In this document: in pieces, positions 25,901 through 33,969 of the stretch
How positions within the stretch are numbered: position 1 is the stretch's first letter
Layout: each line of letters opens with the position of its first letter
NCBI GenBank assembly: GCA_964653045.1
Contig: CAZZBW010000005.1
Coordinates: 1-56,120 of the forward strand
Length of the DNA: 56,120 bases
Source of the DNA: DAOOPX01 sp964653045
GTDB taxonomy: Bacteria > Patescibacteriota > Microgenomatia > UBA1400 > PJMF01
Direction: 5' to 3'
The notes under the pieces: model-generated
Database searches by the model: none
The model's input: the letters and a program-made list of their open reading frames with translations, nothing else
What the model was told of the DNA's origin: nothing
Position numbers and translations under genes: made by a program

Positions 25901-27573
25901 AAGCCAAAGCGGCAGCTGAAAATATGGCACAAGCCGCGCGAGTAGCTACTTTAGCTGCTCGCGCGGGTGCCGGAGACCTTACCGCTGCCGCACAACTAGC
26001 CACCCAGTTTGCCGCCTTTTGGAGCAATCCGGAGAACCGGCAAAAAGTCTATAACATCTTAGGGGGCGTTATTGGTGGGGGCATCGGAGCAATTATTGCA
26101 ATTATTAGCCGGATCATGGGTGTTGTCGGACCGGTGGGTGGGGCTGCACTAGGTGCCCTAACTGGTGGGGGCATTGGTTTTCTGGTAGGTGGTCCCGTCG
26201 GAGCATTGATTGGCGGAGGGGTGGGCGGCGCAGTAGGCTATCTAGCTGGGGAAAAACTCGCAGCTAAGTATGCCCTAGAGGGCATAGCCGACCTTTACCC
26301 CAGCCAGCTGGCCAGAGCCGGCGTCGGTGCACCAAACACTTTACCCACCACCGGCAGTGCCAGTAGTGAACTGGGTAGCAGTATTGGCGCAGAAACCACA
26401 AATGCTGCCCCTGGCGCAGACGGTGTCTACTCTAACTCAATCGCTCAAGACGCTGGTCAATCCGAATTTATTGGTCCAAGACAAGAACTTTACTCCGACG
26501 CGTATGGTAACCCGCTTGATCCAACTAATCCCTATGCCGGGCAGAGTGCTACCACAGCCAGCGCTTCATCAGGAGTGGCGTCGGTATTGTCTGGGGCCGG
26601 CGCTATTTTCGCCGGACCAGCCATCGCTCTCGGAGCAATTTACCTTCTCACCATCGGCACAATTTTCACCATTTACAGCGCTTTTTTGGTTCCCCAACCA
26701 GTTGGTGACTCAACAGCAAGAAACGCCAACGCCTCAGAATATCTTGAGTTTTACAAAACTGCCAATCCCAAAAGCCTACCAAACGATAGTGTAAGAACAG
26801 TCGAGTACAAAATTGTAATCAAGCCTCTTAGGGGACACCAGATTCTCATCACCGACGTTCAAGACGAGTTTACTTTCGATAAAAACACCACCAAACAACC
26901 GGATGCAACCGATCCAAGCTTAGATCCCAGTAGTGATTACCTCCCCTCCCCCCCAACCACACCACAGTCAAGCTCAATAATCTTATCTTACTCGATCACT
27001 ATGGCAGGTGGTCGTGATGTGCTGGTGAGAAACACAGCGAAAATTAAGTACAATGTTTTTGACAGTCAAGGTAACTTAGTAATTGGTGATCAGTCACTTG
27101 ACGATGCCACAGCCTCAGTCCGCATCGGCAATCCTCAGGCAAACTGCTGGCCAACCTCAGGAACTATCACCCAACTTCCTTTTGGCAACTTTTCCCACGA
27201 TGACAGCGACGCCTACGACATTGCGGCCCGAACTGGAACCAAGGTTTATTCTCCATTTGCGGGCAAAGCAAGCAGGGCGGGAAGTATTGGCTCTGGTGGC
27301 TATGGTCTATACATCATTCTCGACACTGACAGTGGCACCAACGGTTCCAACGTCGGCTCGTTCCGTTTTGCCCATCTTAGCAGAATAGTCAGTAAGATCA
27401 CCACAACAGGGGTAGATGTTGAAGTAGGAGAACTTATCGGCTATGTTGGCAACACTGGCAACTCCACTGGTCCCCACCTTCATTATGAGCGTATTGCTGG
27501 GGGAGGTTTGTCTCTCCGAAACCTTGTTCCTGAGACTCCCAGAGTTTGGCAAAGAGTTTATACTTGTTTTTAA
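22990..27573 (+). CDS. Envelope-spanning M23-family peptidoglycan hydrolase of the secretion locus
   Basis: 1527 residues. The first roughly 1020 residues have no signal peptide and are helical and Gln/Glu/Ala-rich, so probably cytoplasmic. A Gly-rich membrane segment follows (about 1023-1097, glycine-zipper GGGIGA/GGPVGALIGGG), then another helix (about 1197-1237), an extracytoplasmic beta-rich part, and a C-terminal M23/LytM metallopeptidase domain (about 1395-1525). Zinc-ligand motifs are FSH...AYDIAA (His about 1403, Asp about 1410) and GPHLHYE (about 1494-1500). M23 enzymes cut peptide bridges in peptidoglycan; here it plausibly opens the wall for the pilus, replacing VirB1. The very large cytoplasmic part is unusual. 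An internal LPTTG is not C-terminal and is unlikely to be a sortase signal. Confidence 0.78.
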   Translation: MADNAKFTSKTAIKALSTDFAISNEEHRAWALEFIADLFQPILSSRARKEGFLPDYQVSVWSAGNESPKKIETHDGERVEVAESKYLFPSDVIMLMTELAEKANVPHYSADYYLDQARVSENQFSEKMLGAGGASPLYQLAQSFPDLSQVLAKWDKSTEEGEAKTPGEIPAEDDQRNVDQTEVATANVPAGGGVGSDASTGEAGDGEAGVPPAETQPTPEQTTEQQTTQVAQRKATVERESRAFLTREQAKAVRYESAWIYHHAAFELFGEAGFLDNNQLDQRFNILDTEVKKYFQFNSDPEQLKSLFANPVERLRALQRIYTNLAANPEFATLQAETKEAVGLGEVATAQARELEKRLPSRDKSTFSTLFEDKKLASQIVQAELANKLESVVKVDGARLINLGYSIDAVAMGLGSPQLAAQLNLPTSDKKDVQTFLESLDGEKINMIFFGGQLTKEEEKIIDQKENGVLIKKILAGALTARAIDISTISESIRILSGVATEAELELLVQALPSASIPNVRNAIASSDKLEDTDGTEITSRALTKNITQSRREFELQANKIWQSLSIHAQEWAYAEWLGIGPADIELIRGTDQHLPFNKILAGLNWDEFVKNARKLDQSLKKLDGSVSDLAGLRQISKELRSLNVSELLRDSWIKQYLNGLSKEQLAFLAKTQFIKKVERALALAEATISQQDPSSPDWEGAVRIVQSSKNLVDNEQISLSLHPTLGSEYLKHLGTIKSRQAELAAQIEKAATAPNAWEHLPTEVKTDLKEVKKLVYQAETLSAKTRPSNREWQTTATILDQITQILNKQSQAVGENAQQTEIISRELSQLVDRVNRVRSKLEATGKDFTSLGEGVSDEALDAELFNYYYLESGDTTNLLYELVGAQAELERLTPATDFANPDANMLLLLYSSPEMILAGSEDYNQAVGAIEARSSLGVDEPISDTEGYAGAEGDVRAKASPAQPINVANKAKAAAENMAQAARVATLAARAGAGDLTAAAQLATQFAAFWSNPENRQKVYNILGGVIGGGIGAIIAIISRIMGVVGPVGGAALGALTGGGIGFLVGGPVGALIGGGVGGAVGYLAGEKLAAKYALEGIADLYPSQLARAGVGAPNTLPTTGSASSELGSSIGAETTNAAPGADGVYSNSIAQDAGQSEFIGPRQELYSDAYGNPLDPTNPYAGQSATTASASSGVASVLSGAGAIFAGPAIALGAIYLLTIGTIFTIYSAFLVPQPVGDSTARNANASEYLEFYKTANPKSLPNDSVRTVEYKIVIKPLRGHQILITDVQDEFTFDKNTTKQPDATDPSLDPSSDYLPSPPTTPQSSSIILSYSITMAGGRDVLVRNTAKIKYNVFDSQGNLVIGDQSLDDATASVRIGNPQANCWPTSGTITQLPFGNFSHDDSDAYDIAARTGTKVYSPFAGKASRAGSIGSGGYGLYIILDTDSGTNGSNVGSFRFAHLSRIVSKITTTGVDVEVGELIGYVGNTGNSTGPHLHYERIAGGGLSLRNLVPETPRVWQRVYTCF
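24199..24255. repeat. Two neighbouring perfect hairpins inside the M23 gene
   Basis: First: arms 24199-24209 and 24212-24222 (11 bp, 2-nt loop). Second: arms 24229-24237 and 24247-24255 (9 bp, 9-nt loop). Mid-coding; no T-tract. Confidence 0.88.
25641..25667. repeat. Perfect 11-bp hairpin inside the M23 gene
   Basis: Arms 25641-25651 and 25657-25667, 5-nt loop. Confidence 0.88.
25934..25966. repeat. 13-bp hairpin (one G-T pair) inside the M23 gene
   Basis: Arms 25934-25946 and 25954-25966, 7-nt loop; all positions pair if one G-T is allowed. Very GC-rich, just before the Gly-rich membrane region. Confidence 0.85.
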
Positions 27574-27596
27574 AGTAGGTTAAAATTCAAAAATAA

Positions 27597-28559
27597 ATGA
27601 ACATACTAACCAAGTCCAAATCCTCACTCACATTTATTGTAACAATCGCCATATTTGCAGTTATTGGAGTAATTTTTATTTTATTAAATCAAATGACCAA
27701 ACACAATCCTTCTCAAACCGCGCTACTTGAAACAAATTACGACAATACTCAATCTGATTTTAGAAATGTTTCTTATTATGGTCAGGAACCCGTGATGCCA
27801 GAAACTATGTCAATTTTCCAGCTTCAGCAGCAACTAGACCCAGGTCTTGCTGAGAAAATTGCCAACATTCTCAATATCTCCGCCATCGAGAGCGAACAAG
27901 GTTTTTGGGCAAATGATCGGTGGAGTTTAGTTTACGATCACACAGAAAACTTAATTATGCTTTCGTCTAACACCCCCTACTCAACTGCCGGCCAGATTAA
28001 TGAGGATATCGCGCTTGAAAGCGCCCTTGAGTGGTTCACTAAATTAAGTCTTCCAAAAAATATTGAACTCAACAAAAATAAAACTGAGTTTTTTGAAGGC
28101 GAGTATGAGCTAAAGCCCAGTTCGCCACAGCGGGCGGGATTAATTCAACTCCAGTTCGGTTTCACCCTTGAATCAGTCCCGGTTTATTCTGACAAAAATC
28201 CCCAAAGTCCTTACGTCATCACGCTCGACACTCGGTACGAACTTACTAAGCTTATTATTTATCCACAGCAGGTAATTGATTTTCAGCCAACTTCAGAACA
28301 CCCAACTCTTACCATCGATCAAGCTTTAAACAACATTTCTCAACAAAACTGGGCATCAATTATTGAAGTGAAAAACGACCTCAGTACCCACGATCTAACT
28401 CAAGTCATTAAGTTGGAATTGACAAACGCGCGAGTTGAGTACCGAATCGACAGCCAAACTCAACAAGCCCTGCCCTACTATCGGTTTGAGGGCAAAGCCA
28501 CACTGAGCAATCAAGAACATGTGGAAATAGAACTGATCTCGCCCGCAATAGAGTTATGA
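27597..28559 (+). CDS. Membrane-anchored extracytoplasmic protein of unknown function in the secretion locus
   Basis: 320 residues: one membrane helix (about 13-33), then a 285-residue extracytoplasmic region with mixed alpha/beta character and no cysteines. I recognise no family. The topology (short cytoplasmic N-terminus, one helix, globular exterior) and the place between the wall hydrolase and PrgI would fit a VirB8-type assembly factor, but no VirB8 motif is visible, so this is only a guess. The gene ends 16 nt before the PrgI gene and is probably cotranscribed. Confidence 0.6.
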   Translation: MNILTKSKSSLTFIVTIAIFAVIGVIFILLNQMTKHNPSQTALLETNYDNTQSDFRNVSYYGQEPVMPETMSIFQLQQQLDPGLAEKIANILNISAIESEQGFWANDRWSLVYDHTENLIMLSSNTPYSTAGQINEDIALESALEWFTKLSLPKNIELNKNKTEFFEGEYELKPSSPQRAGLIQLQFGFTLESVPVYSDKNPQSPYVITLDTRYELTKLIIYPQQVIDFQPTSEHPTLTIDQALNNISQQNWASIIEVKNDLSTHDLTQVIKLELTNARVEYRIDSQTQQALPYYRFEGKATLSNQEHVEIELISPAIEL

Positions 28560-28575
28560 ATTAAGATAATTTTTT

Positions 28576-29706
28576 ATGAAAGATCACCCAATTCCCCAAG
28601 ATGTCACCGGCTATCGCTTTCATATTGTCGGCAATATGACTCTAAAGCAGTTTTTGGAAGTGGCGGGCGGGGTGGTCGCCGCGGTCATAATGTACAAAAC
28701 CGGCTTACCCGGAGTAATCAAGTGGCCGTTTGTCGTACTGTTTGCCAGCGTGGGGGCAGGTATGGCCTTTCTGCCAATCGCAGAAAGGCCCCTCGACCAC
28801 TGGATAATTACCTATTTCAGCGTTTTATTCAAACCCACCAAATTTTATTGGCGCAAAGTACCAAAGGTTCCCGATCTTTTTAGTTACAAACAAAATAAAA
28901 ATCAGGTAGACACCACAGCTCAATACGACGTCGGTCCGCTTAAAAAAAGACGAGTGAGTGAGTATGTTGCCTCAATTGTAGAAAATGACAAAGACGATTT
29001 TGAAAACACCCAAAAAATTAATAATGTTTTGAGTTTTTTCCAAAACCCTGGAGCTAATCTAACACCAACCCCAACACCCAAACCCGTCGCAGCACCATTG
29101 CCCCAACCAGACCCTAATACTGTGCAAAAAATTCCCACACCCACCCCTCAAATACAAACTGTGCAAAATCGGGTGACGGGATCAAAACCCAACAATAGTT
29201 CCGTCCAAATAGCTTCAACCAAAACTCTAAGCTTTCAAAAGGATCGGGGTGACAGAATCGATCCTTCTACACCCAGTCCAAACGATATGGGCGTAGTTTT
29301 TGACGCCCAACAAGAATTAGTAAATCCTCAAACCCCTCCTGTTACCACCCAAATTACTTCTACCCCACAGTCACTCACACGACCGGCTCTAGAAGTAGGA
29401 GCGGGAGTATTCAACACCTCCCTCCCTTTTCCACAAACACCAACTACAATAAATACTTTAGTAGGTATGGTGCTTAACCGAAAAAGTGAGATGATCCCCG
29501 GAGCAATAATCGAAATCAGAAACCAAAGTGGGCAGGTGGAACGAGCAGTGAAAAGCAATGCCTTAGGCCAATTTTTTGTTACTACCCCACTTAAACCCGG
29601 TGAGTATGTGGTGTACGTAGAGGCAGATAACTATGCTTTTGAGCCATTTGGCTTTACAACCAATAACACCATCCTTTCTCCACTTGAAATTCGTGCTCAA
29701 AATTAG
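28576..29706 (+). CDS. PrgI/VirB3-like inner-membrane protein fused to a carboxypeptidase-regulatory-like domain
   Basis: 376 residues. The N-terminal 110 residues are PrgI-like: HPIPQDVTGYRFHIVGNMTLKQF, then two membrane helices (about 27-46 and 48-68) and an amphipathic segment (RPLDHWIITYFSVLFKPTKFYW). PrgI is the VirB3 counterpart in Gram-positive-type systems and works with VirB4. A Pro/Thr/Gln-rich linker (about 150-290) leads to a C-terminal beta-sandwich (about 293-375, LVGMVLNRKSEMIPGAIIEIRN...GQFFVTTPLKPGEYVVYVEA) of the carboxypeptidase-regulatory type. With two helices the C-terminus should be on the same side as the N-terminus. The fusion is not part of standard VirB3. Confidence 0.82.
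   Translation: MKDHPIPQDVTGYRFHIVGNMTLKQFLEVAGGVVAAVIMYKTGLPGVIKWPFVVLFASVGAGMAFLPIAERPLDHWIITYFSVLFKPTKFYWRKVPKVPDLFSYKQNKNQVDTTAQYDVGPLKKRRVSEYVASIVENDKDDFENTQKINNVLSFFQNPGANLTPTPTPKPVAAPLPQPDPNTVQKIPTPTPQIQTVQNRVTGSKPNNSSVQIASTKTLSFQKDRGDRIDPSTPSPNDMGVVFDAQQELVNPQTPPVTTQITSTPQSLTRPALEVGAGVFNTSLPFPQTPTTINTLVGMVLNRKSEMIPGAIIEIRNQSGQVERAVKSNALGQFFVTTPLKPGEYVVYVEADNYAFEPFGFTTNNTILSPLEIRAQN
28764..28790. repeat. Perfect 11-bp hairpin inside the PrgI gene
   Basis: Arms 28764-28774 and 28780-28790, 5-nt loop, encoding the end of the second membrane helix and the following turn. Confidence 0.88.
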
Positions 29707-29764
29707 TAATTATGAAAAAGCCCATCTTTTCACCAGACTGATAATTTAGTATCCTTAACAAGAA

Positions 29765-30442
29765 ATGCCAACTACCGAAGTCAAACCCACCACCCAAGCT
29801 TTTTTAGATATCTTTGACATTACTAATAACCTAATCATTACTAAAACGGGTTTCGCGACGGTGGTGTTGAGTGTTGACGCCATGAACTTCGGCCTTCTGG
29901 CCGAAGAAGAACAAGATGGGGTGATCTACGCCTATGCCGGCCTACTTAACTCTCTCAACTATCCCATTCAAATCGTCATCCAGTCCAAAACCAAAGACGT
30001 AACCAACTATCTAAGACTCCTTCAGGAACAAGAGTCTCAAGCGCCAAACAAACAAATTCAACAACGAATTCGTCAATACACCCATTTTGTCAGTAATTTA
30101 ATTAGAGAACGAAACGTCCTCGACAAACAATTTTATGTGGCCATCTCCGCCTCACCCACCGAACTGGGCTTATTAGTAGCCAAAAATTTTATGCCCGGTC
30201 AGGGAGAGGTCAATGTTGAGGAGGCAGACAAAAGCCAGTTAATTGAAAAAGCTACCCAAATTCTTGAACCCAAAAGAGACCATCTCATTAGTCAGTTTGC
30301 TCGAATTGGGCTTTTTTCGAGACAACTTTCAACTCAAGAAATGATTAAGCTGTTTTACGTCAACTACAATCCCGAAGCTGCCGAGGGCCAAGAAATCGCT
30401 GATAGTAAGGAGTACAAAAGCTCGTTGGTGGGCTCTGGTTAA
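29765..30442 (+). CDS. TraC-like protein resembling a detached VirB4 N-terminal domain
   Basis: 225 residues, cytoplasmic. The N-terminal part (FDITNNLIITKTGFATVVLSVDAMNFGLLAEEEQDGVIYAYAGLLNSLNYPIQIVIQ, about 17-75) matches the beta-rich substrate-side domain normally found at the start of VirB4/TraC-type ATPases. No Walker motifs are present. It lies 16 nt before the VirB4 ATPase gene and probably acts with it, so the VirB4 function appears split between two genes. The promoter is unclear; a T-rich segment with GATAAT lies 20 nt upstream. Confidence 0.72.
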   Translation: MPTTEVKPTTQAFLDIFDITNNLIITKTGFATVVLSVDAMNFGLLAEEEQDGVIYAYAGLLNSLNYPIQIVIQSKTKDVTNYLRLLQEQESQAPNKQIQQRIRQYTHFVSNLIRERNVLDKQFYVAISASPTELGLLVAKNFMPGQGEVNVEEADKSQLIEKATQILEPKRDHLISQFARIGLFSRQLSTQEMIKLFYVNYNPEAAEGQEIADSKEYKSSLVGSG

Positions 30443-30458
30443 TAATCGCAACAACATT

Positions 30459-32441
30459 ATGGACTTCTCCAAATTCAGTCTCCCACTACCTTTTCTTAAA
30501 AAGAAAGCTCCTCCAGTAGAGGCTGCTCTTCCTACAAAAGAGCAGCAAGAGCAAGATAAACTGAATGAGTTTTCGCGCGGTCTAGTCACGGTTCAAGATA
30601 TTGTCGCTCCAGAAGCGATTGAGCTAGACTTTACCTACCAAAAAATTAACTCGACTTACACCCGCACCCTATTTGTGGCTGGTTACCCAAGGAGTGTACC
30701 AGCCAACTGGCTCTCCCCCCTAATTAACTTTCCCTATCAACTAAGTGTTTCTATGTTCATTTTTCCAATCGATTCGGGAGAAATTCTCAACAACCTTAAG
30801 CGCAAAATCACCGAAATGGAGGCAGAAATTCAATCAGACTTGCGGGCTGGGAAAATCAGCAATATCAACACTGAGGTCAAGCTCGAAGATGCGCGATATC
30901 TTAGAGAAGATTTGGCTAAAGGGTCCGAAAGGTTTTTCCAATTTGGTCTCTACATCACCATCCACTCTCCATCCAAAGAAGAGCTGGATAGAATCACCAA
31001 GGCGGTTCAGTCATCGCTCGGAGCCCTACTGATTGTGTCTAAAAAAGCCGCTCTCCAGATGGAAGAAGGCTTTAAAACCACCCTGCCAATGGGTACAGAT
31101 AAGTTGATGGTACTGCGCAATATGGACACCACATCTCTCGCCAGCACCTTTCCATTCACCTCGTCAGAATTGGCAATGGAAACCGGGATAGTCTATGGCA
31201 TTAATGAACACAACGACTCCTTGGTCATTTTCGACCGGTTTAAGATGGAAAATGCCAACATGTTAATTTTGGCAAAATCAGGTGCTGGTAAATCTTACAC
31301 CATGAAATTGGAGATTCTGCGCCAACTGATGTTTGGCGCAGAGGTATTAGTGATGGATCCCGAGCACGAGTACGAAGACTTGTGTGTGGCCGTCGGTGGC
31401 GAGTACATCAACTTCACTTTTGATTCCCCCGCCAAGATTAATCCGTTTGATCTTCTCATCACCAAAGACACCACCGGCAGCGAGCTCGGACAAAAAATCA
31501 TTGCTCTCCACGGTTTACTCCGGGTAATGCTCGGTCAGATGACCTCGCACCAAGATGCCCTACTCGACCGAGCGCTTGTTGCTGCCTACAAGGCTAAGGG
31601 CATCACCCCTGACCCCACCACTCAAAACAACCCACCGCCACTAATGGAAGACGTGTACAAGGCCCTAATCGGCATGGAAACTCCAGATGCGGACGACATT
31701 GCCTCCCGCCTGGAAAAATTTATTGTTGGTTCTTTTCGCGGAATCTTTGATCAAGCCACCAATATCGACATTACTAATTCGTTAACTATTTTTTCAGTTA
31801 AAGAAATGGAAGAGGCAATGCGACCGATTGCCATGTATGTCATTCTCGACTTCATTTGGACAAGGGTCAAAAAAAACATGAAAAGGCGGATATTGGTAAT
31901 TGATGAGGCCTGGTATTTTATGAAACACCCTGACTCAGCTTCCTTCATCCACTCAATGGTTAAGAGAGCGAGAAAATACTACTTAGGCATTACCACCATC
32001 ACTCAAGACGTGGAAGATTTCTTAAGCAACGAGTTTGGTAAAGCGATTATTTCTAATAGCTCTATCCAGTTTTTAATGAAGCAATCGACTGCGTCTATTC
32101 AGGTGTTGGTAGACACTTTCTACCTATCTCAGGGAGAAAGGCAGCTGCTAATCGCTGCAGACATCGGAGAGGGGATTTTCTTTGCTGGCCAAAACCACGT
32201 TGCCCTCAGGGTGGTTTCGAGTGATGAGGAACATCAGCTAATTACCACCAATCCCGAAGAGTTACTTAAGCAAAGAAAGGACGCGGCTGAGGCCAGGGCA
32301 CAAGAAGTTGCGCCGCCCAACCCACCCAGTCCGCCAAAACCACCAAGTCAACCAAGCCAGCAGAGCCAACCAAGCCGGCCGCTTACCTCAAGTATTAGCG
32401 CCGCCCTTGATCCAAGTCAAAACCAAAATTCCCGAGTATAA
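30459..32441 (+). CDS. virB4: VirB4-type ATPase of the type IV secretion/pilus system
   Basis: 660 residues. It powers substrate transport or pilin assembly at the inner membrane. An N-terminal CagE/TrbE/VirB-type region (about 45-250) is followed by the ATPase domain with Walker A SGAGKSYT (about 272-279), Walker B RILVIDEAWYFM (about 477-488) and the conserved TTITQDVEDFL (about 514-524). The tail (about 620-660) is Pro/Ser/Gln-rich and disordered. It follows PrgI and the TraC-like gene, the usual order in Gram-positive-type systems. No VirD4 coupling ATPase accompanies it here. Confidence 0.92.
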   Translation: MDFSKFSLPLPFLKKKAPPVEAALPTKEQQEQDKLNEFSRGLVTVQDIVAPEAIELDFTYQKINSTYTRTLFVAGYPRSVPANWLSPLINFPYQLSVSMFIFPIDSGEILNNLKRKITEMEAEIQSDLRAGKISNINTEVKLEDARYLREDLAKGSERFFQFGLYITIHSPSKEELDRITKAVQSSLGALLIVSKKAALQMEEGFKTTLPMGTDKLMVLRNMDTTSLASTFPFTSSELAMETGIVYGINEHNDSLVIFDRFKMENANMLILAKSGAGKSYTMKLEILRQLMFGAEVLVMDPEHEYEDLCVAVGGEYINFTFDSPAKINPFDLLITKDTTGSELGQKIIALHGLLRVMLGQMTSHQDALLDRALVAAYKAKGITPDPTTQNNPPPLMEDVYKALIGMETPDADDIASRLEKFIVGSFRGIFDQATNIDITNSLTIFSVKEMEEAMRPIAMYVILDFIWTRVKKNMKRRILVIDEAWYFMKHPDSASFIHSMVKRARKYYLGITTITQDVEDFLSNEFGKAIISNSSIQFLMKQSTASIQVLVDTFYLSQGERQLLIAADIGEGIFFAGQNHVALRVVSSDEEHQLITTNPEELLKQRKDAAEARAQEVAPPNPPSPPKPPSQPSQQSQPSRPLTSSISAALDPSQNQNSRV

Positions 32442-32498
32442 GCGACATGCTTTCATCTCTCCAGAAATAGTGATTGGTAAATCAAGTAATTTTCCCCA

Positions 32499-32528
32499 TT
32501 GATAATTGTGGGAAAAGGTGTGTATAAG
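32499..32528 (+). promoter_or_regulatory. dnaA promoter overlapped by a DnaA box
   Basis: TTGATA (32499-32504), 18-nt spacer, TATAAG (32523-32528), 13 nt to the dnaA ATG. The -10 lies inside a perfect reverse-oriented DnaA box (TTATACACA on the minus strand, 32527-32519). This fits autorepression of dnaA. Confidence 0.65.
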
Positions 32529-32541
32529 TGCTACTTGCATT

Positions 32542-33969
32542 ATGCAGCTATCAGACCAACAAGTTGAGTACGTGTGGGAGCAAACCTGTGTTAGGTTAAA
32601 AAACGAACTATCAGAGGCCGTTTATAACACCTGGATCTCCACTAACCCCGCCACCCAAATCGCCGATGAAGAATCATTGGCTACGGTACAAATCACCTGC
32701 CCCACCGCCTTTCACGCGGCGAACTTAGAACGCAATCTCAACACAATTATCATTAGCGCCCTAGAACAATCCCTCGACAAAAAAGTTAAGGTAGTTTATC
32801 AGGTTGGCGCGGCGACCCCGCGCCCCACCAAGGCGCCGAAGCTTATGACTCAGCCTTCGGCTCAGCAACCGATAGACAACTCGCTTTTTTCAGAAAGCGT
32901 CATTCAAGAATCAGAGCAACAAAGAACCCAGTGGAAGGCTCACCAAATCGGTCTTAATCCCCAGTTTTCTTTCACCACCTTCGCGGTTTCTTCCAGCAAC
33001 GAAATGGCTTACGCCGCTGCCACCTCGGTAGCTAAAAATCCCGGCGAGGCCTACAACCCCCTGTTTTTATATGGCGAGGTGGGAGTTGGTAAAACCCATC
33101 TAATGCACGCTATTGGCAACGAGATTCTACTTAACCAATCAGACACCAATATTATTTACTGCACCGGCGAAGATTTTACCAACGGTATTGTCCAGGCAAT
33201 TCAAACCAAAAGGGCATCCGGCTTTAAGTTTAAATATCGTTCGGCAAAAGTTCTCTTACTCGATGATATTCAATTTATTGCCGGTAAAAATGCGGTTCAA
33301 GAAGAGTTTTTTCACACCTTTAACTCATTGATAAAACAAAACGCGCAAATTATTTTAACCTCTGACCGCCCACCATCAGAAATCTCGCTTTTAGAAAAAC
33401 GGCTTCAGTCGCGTTTCGAAGCGGGGTTGATGATTGACATCGGCAGACCCACTTTTGAACTGAGAACGGCTATTCTCTTGCTCAAATCAAAACAGGCACA
33501 ACTCGATCTCTCGGTAGAACTCGCCAAGATAATTGCGGAGAAAATTCTTTCAGCGCGCGAGATCGAAGGCTTCATTACCAGACTAAGATCTGAGGTTGAA
33601 CTAAAAAAGCGCACAGTTGATCAAGACCTTGTGGTGCAATTGATAGCCCATTTAACAAAAAAACAAAAGAAGATCTCAATTAATCCCAACCAAGCGATTA
33701 ATATTGTCGCTAAGCATTATGGATTAAAACCCCTTGAATTACGCGGCCAAAGCCGGGTTAAACACCTAATTAAACCCAGACATTTAGTTATGTATATTAT
33801 GAATAAAGATTTAGAACTGCCTCTTACCGAGATTGGTAGGTGGTTCTCTCATCGAGACCACACCAGCATTCTTCATGGAGTCAGAAAAACACAGCAAGAA
33901 ATTTTGGACAATCAGGATTTTCAAAAGGAGTTAATTACTGTTAGAGCGTTGTTACAAAGGGGTGTGTAG
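32542..33969 (+). CDS. dnaA: Chromosomal replication initiator DnaA
   Basis: 475 residues; binds DnaA boxes and opens the origin. Domain I (about 1-85, with the ELSEAVYNTWI helix), a short linker, AAA+ domain with Walker A GEVGVGKTH (about 177-185) and Walker B VLLLDDIQF (about 235-243), and a C-terminal helix-turn-helix with the DnaA signature (about 410-440, RHLVMYIMNKDL...GRWFSHRDHTSILHG). The start is ATG 32542 (MQLSDQQ); an upstream TTG at 32506 lies before the promoter. It is followed by a 214-nt origin-like gap and dnaN. Confidence 0.97.
   Translation: MQLSDQQVEYVWEQTCVRLKNELSEAVYNTWISTNPATQIADEESLATVQITCPTAFHAANLERNLNTIIISALEQSLDKKVKVVYQVGAATPRPTKAPKLMTQPSAQQPIDNSLFSESVIQESEQQRTQWKAHQIGLNPQFSFTTFAVSSSNEMAYAAATSVAKNPGEAYNPLFLYGEVGVGKTHLMHAIGNEILLNQSDTNIIYCTGEDFTNGIVQAIQTKRASGFKFKYRSAKVLLLDDIQFIAGKNAVQEEFFHTFNSLIKQNAQIILTSDRPPSEISLLEKRLQSRFEAGLMIDIGRPTFELRTAILLLKSKQAQLDLSVELAKIIAEKILSAREIEGFITRLRSEVELKKRTVDQDLVVQLIAHLTKKQKKISINPNQAINIVAKHYGLKPLELRGQSRVKHLIKPRHLVMYIMNKDLELPLTEIGRWFSHRDHTSILHGVRKTQQEILDNQDFQKELITVRALLQRGV

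Noticed and set aside
26327..26360. LPTTG in the M23 protein as a sortase sorting signal
   Set aside because: It lies in the middle of the protein, about 400 residues before the end, and is not followed by a C-terminal hydrophobic segment and basic tail.
27597..28559. Firm VirB8 assignment
   Set aside because: Topology and position fit, but no sequence motif supports it, so it is left as unknown.
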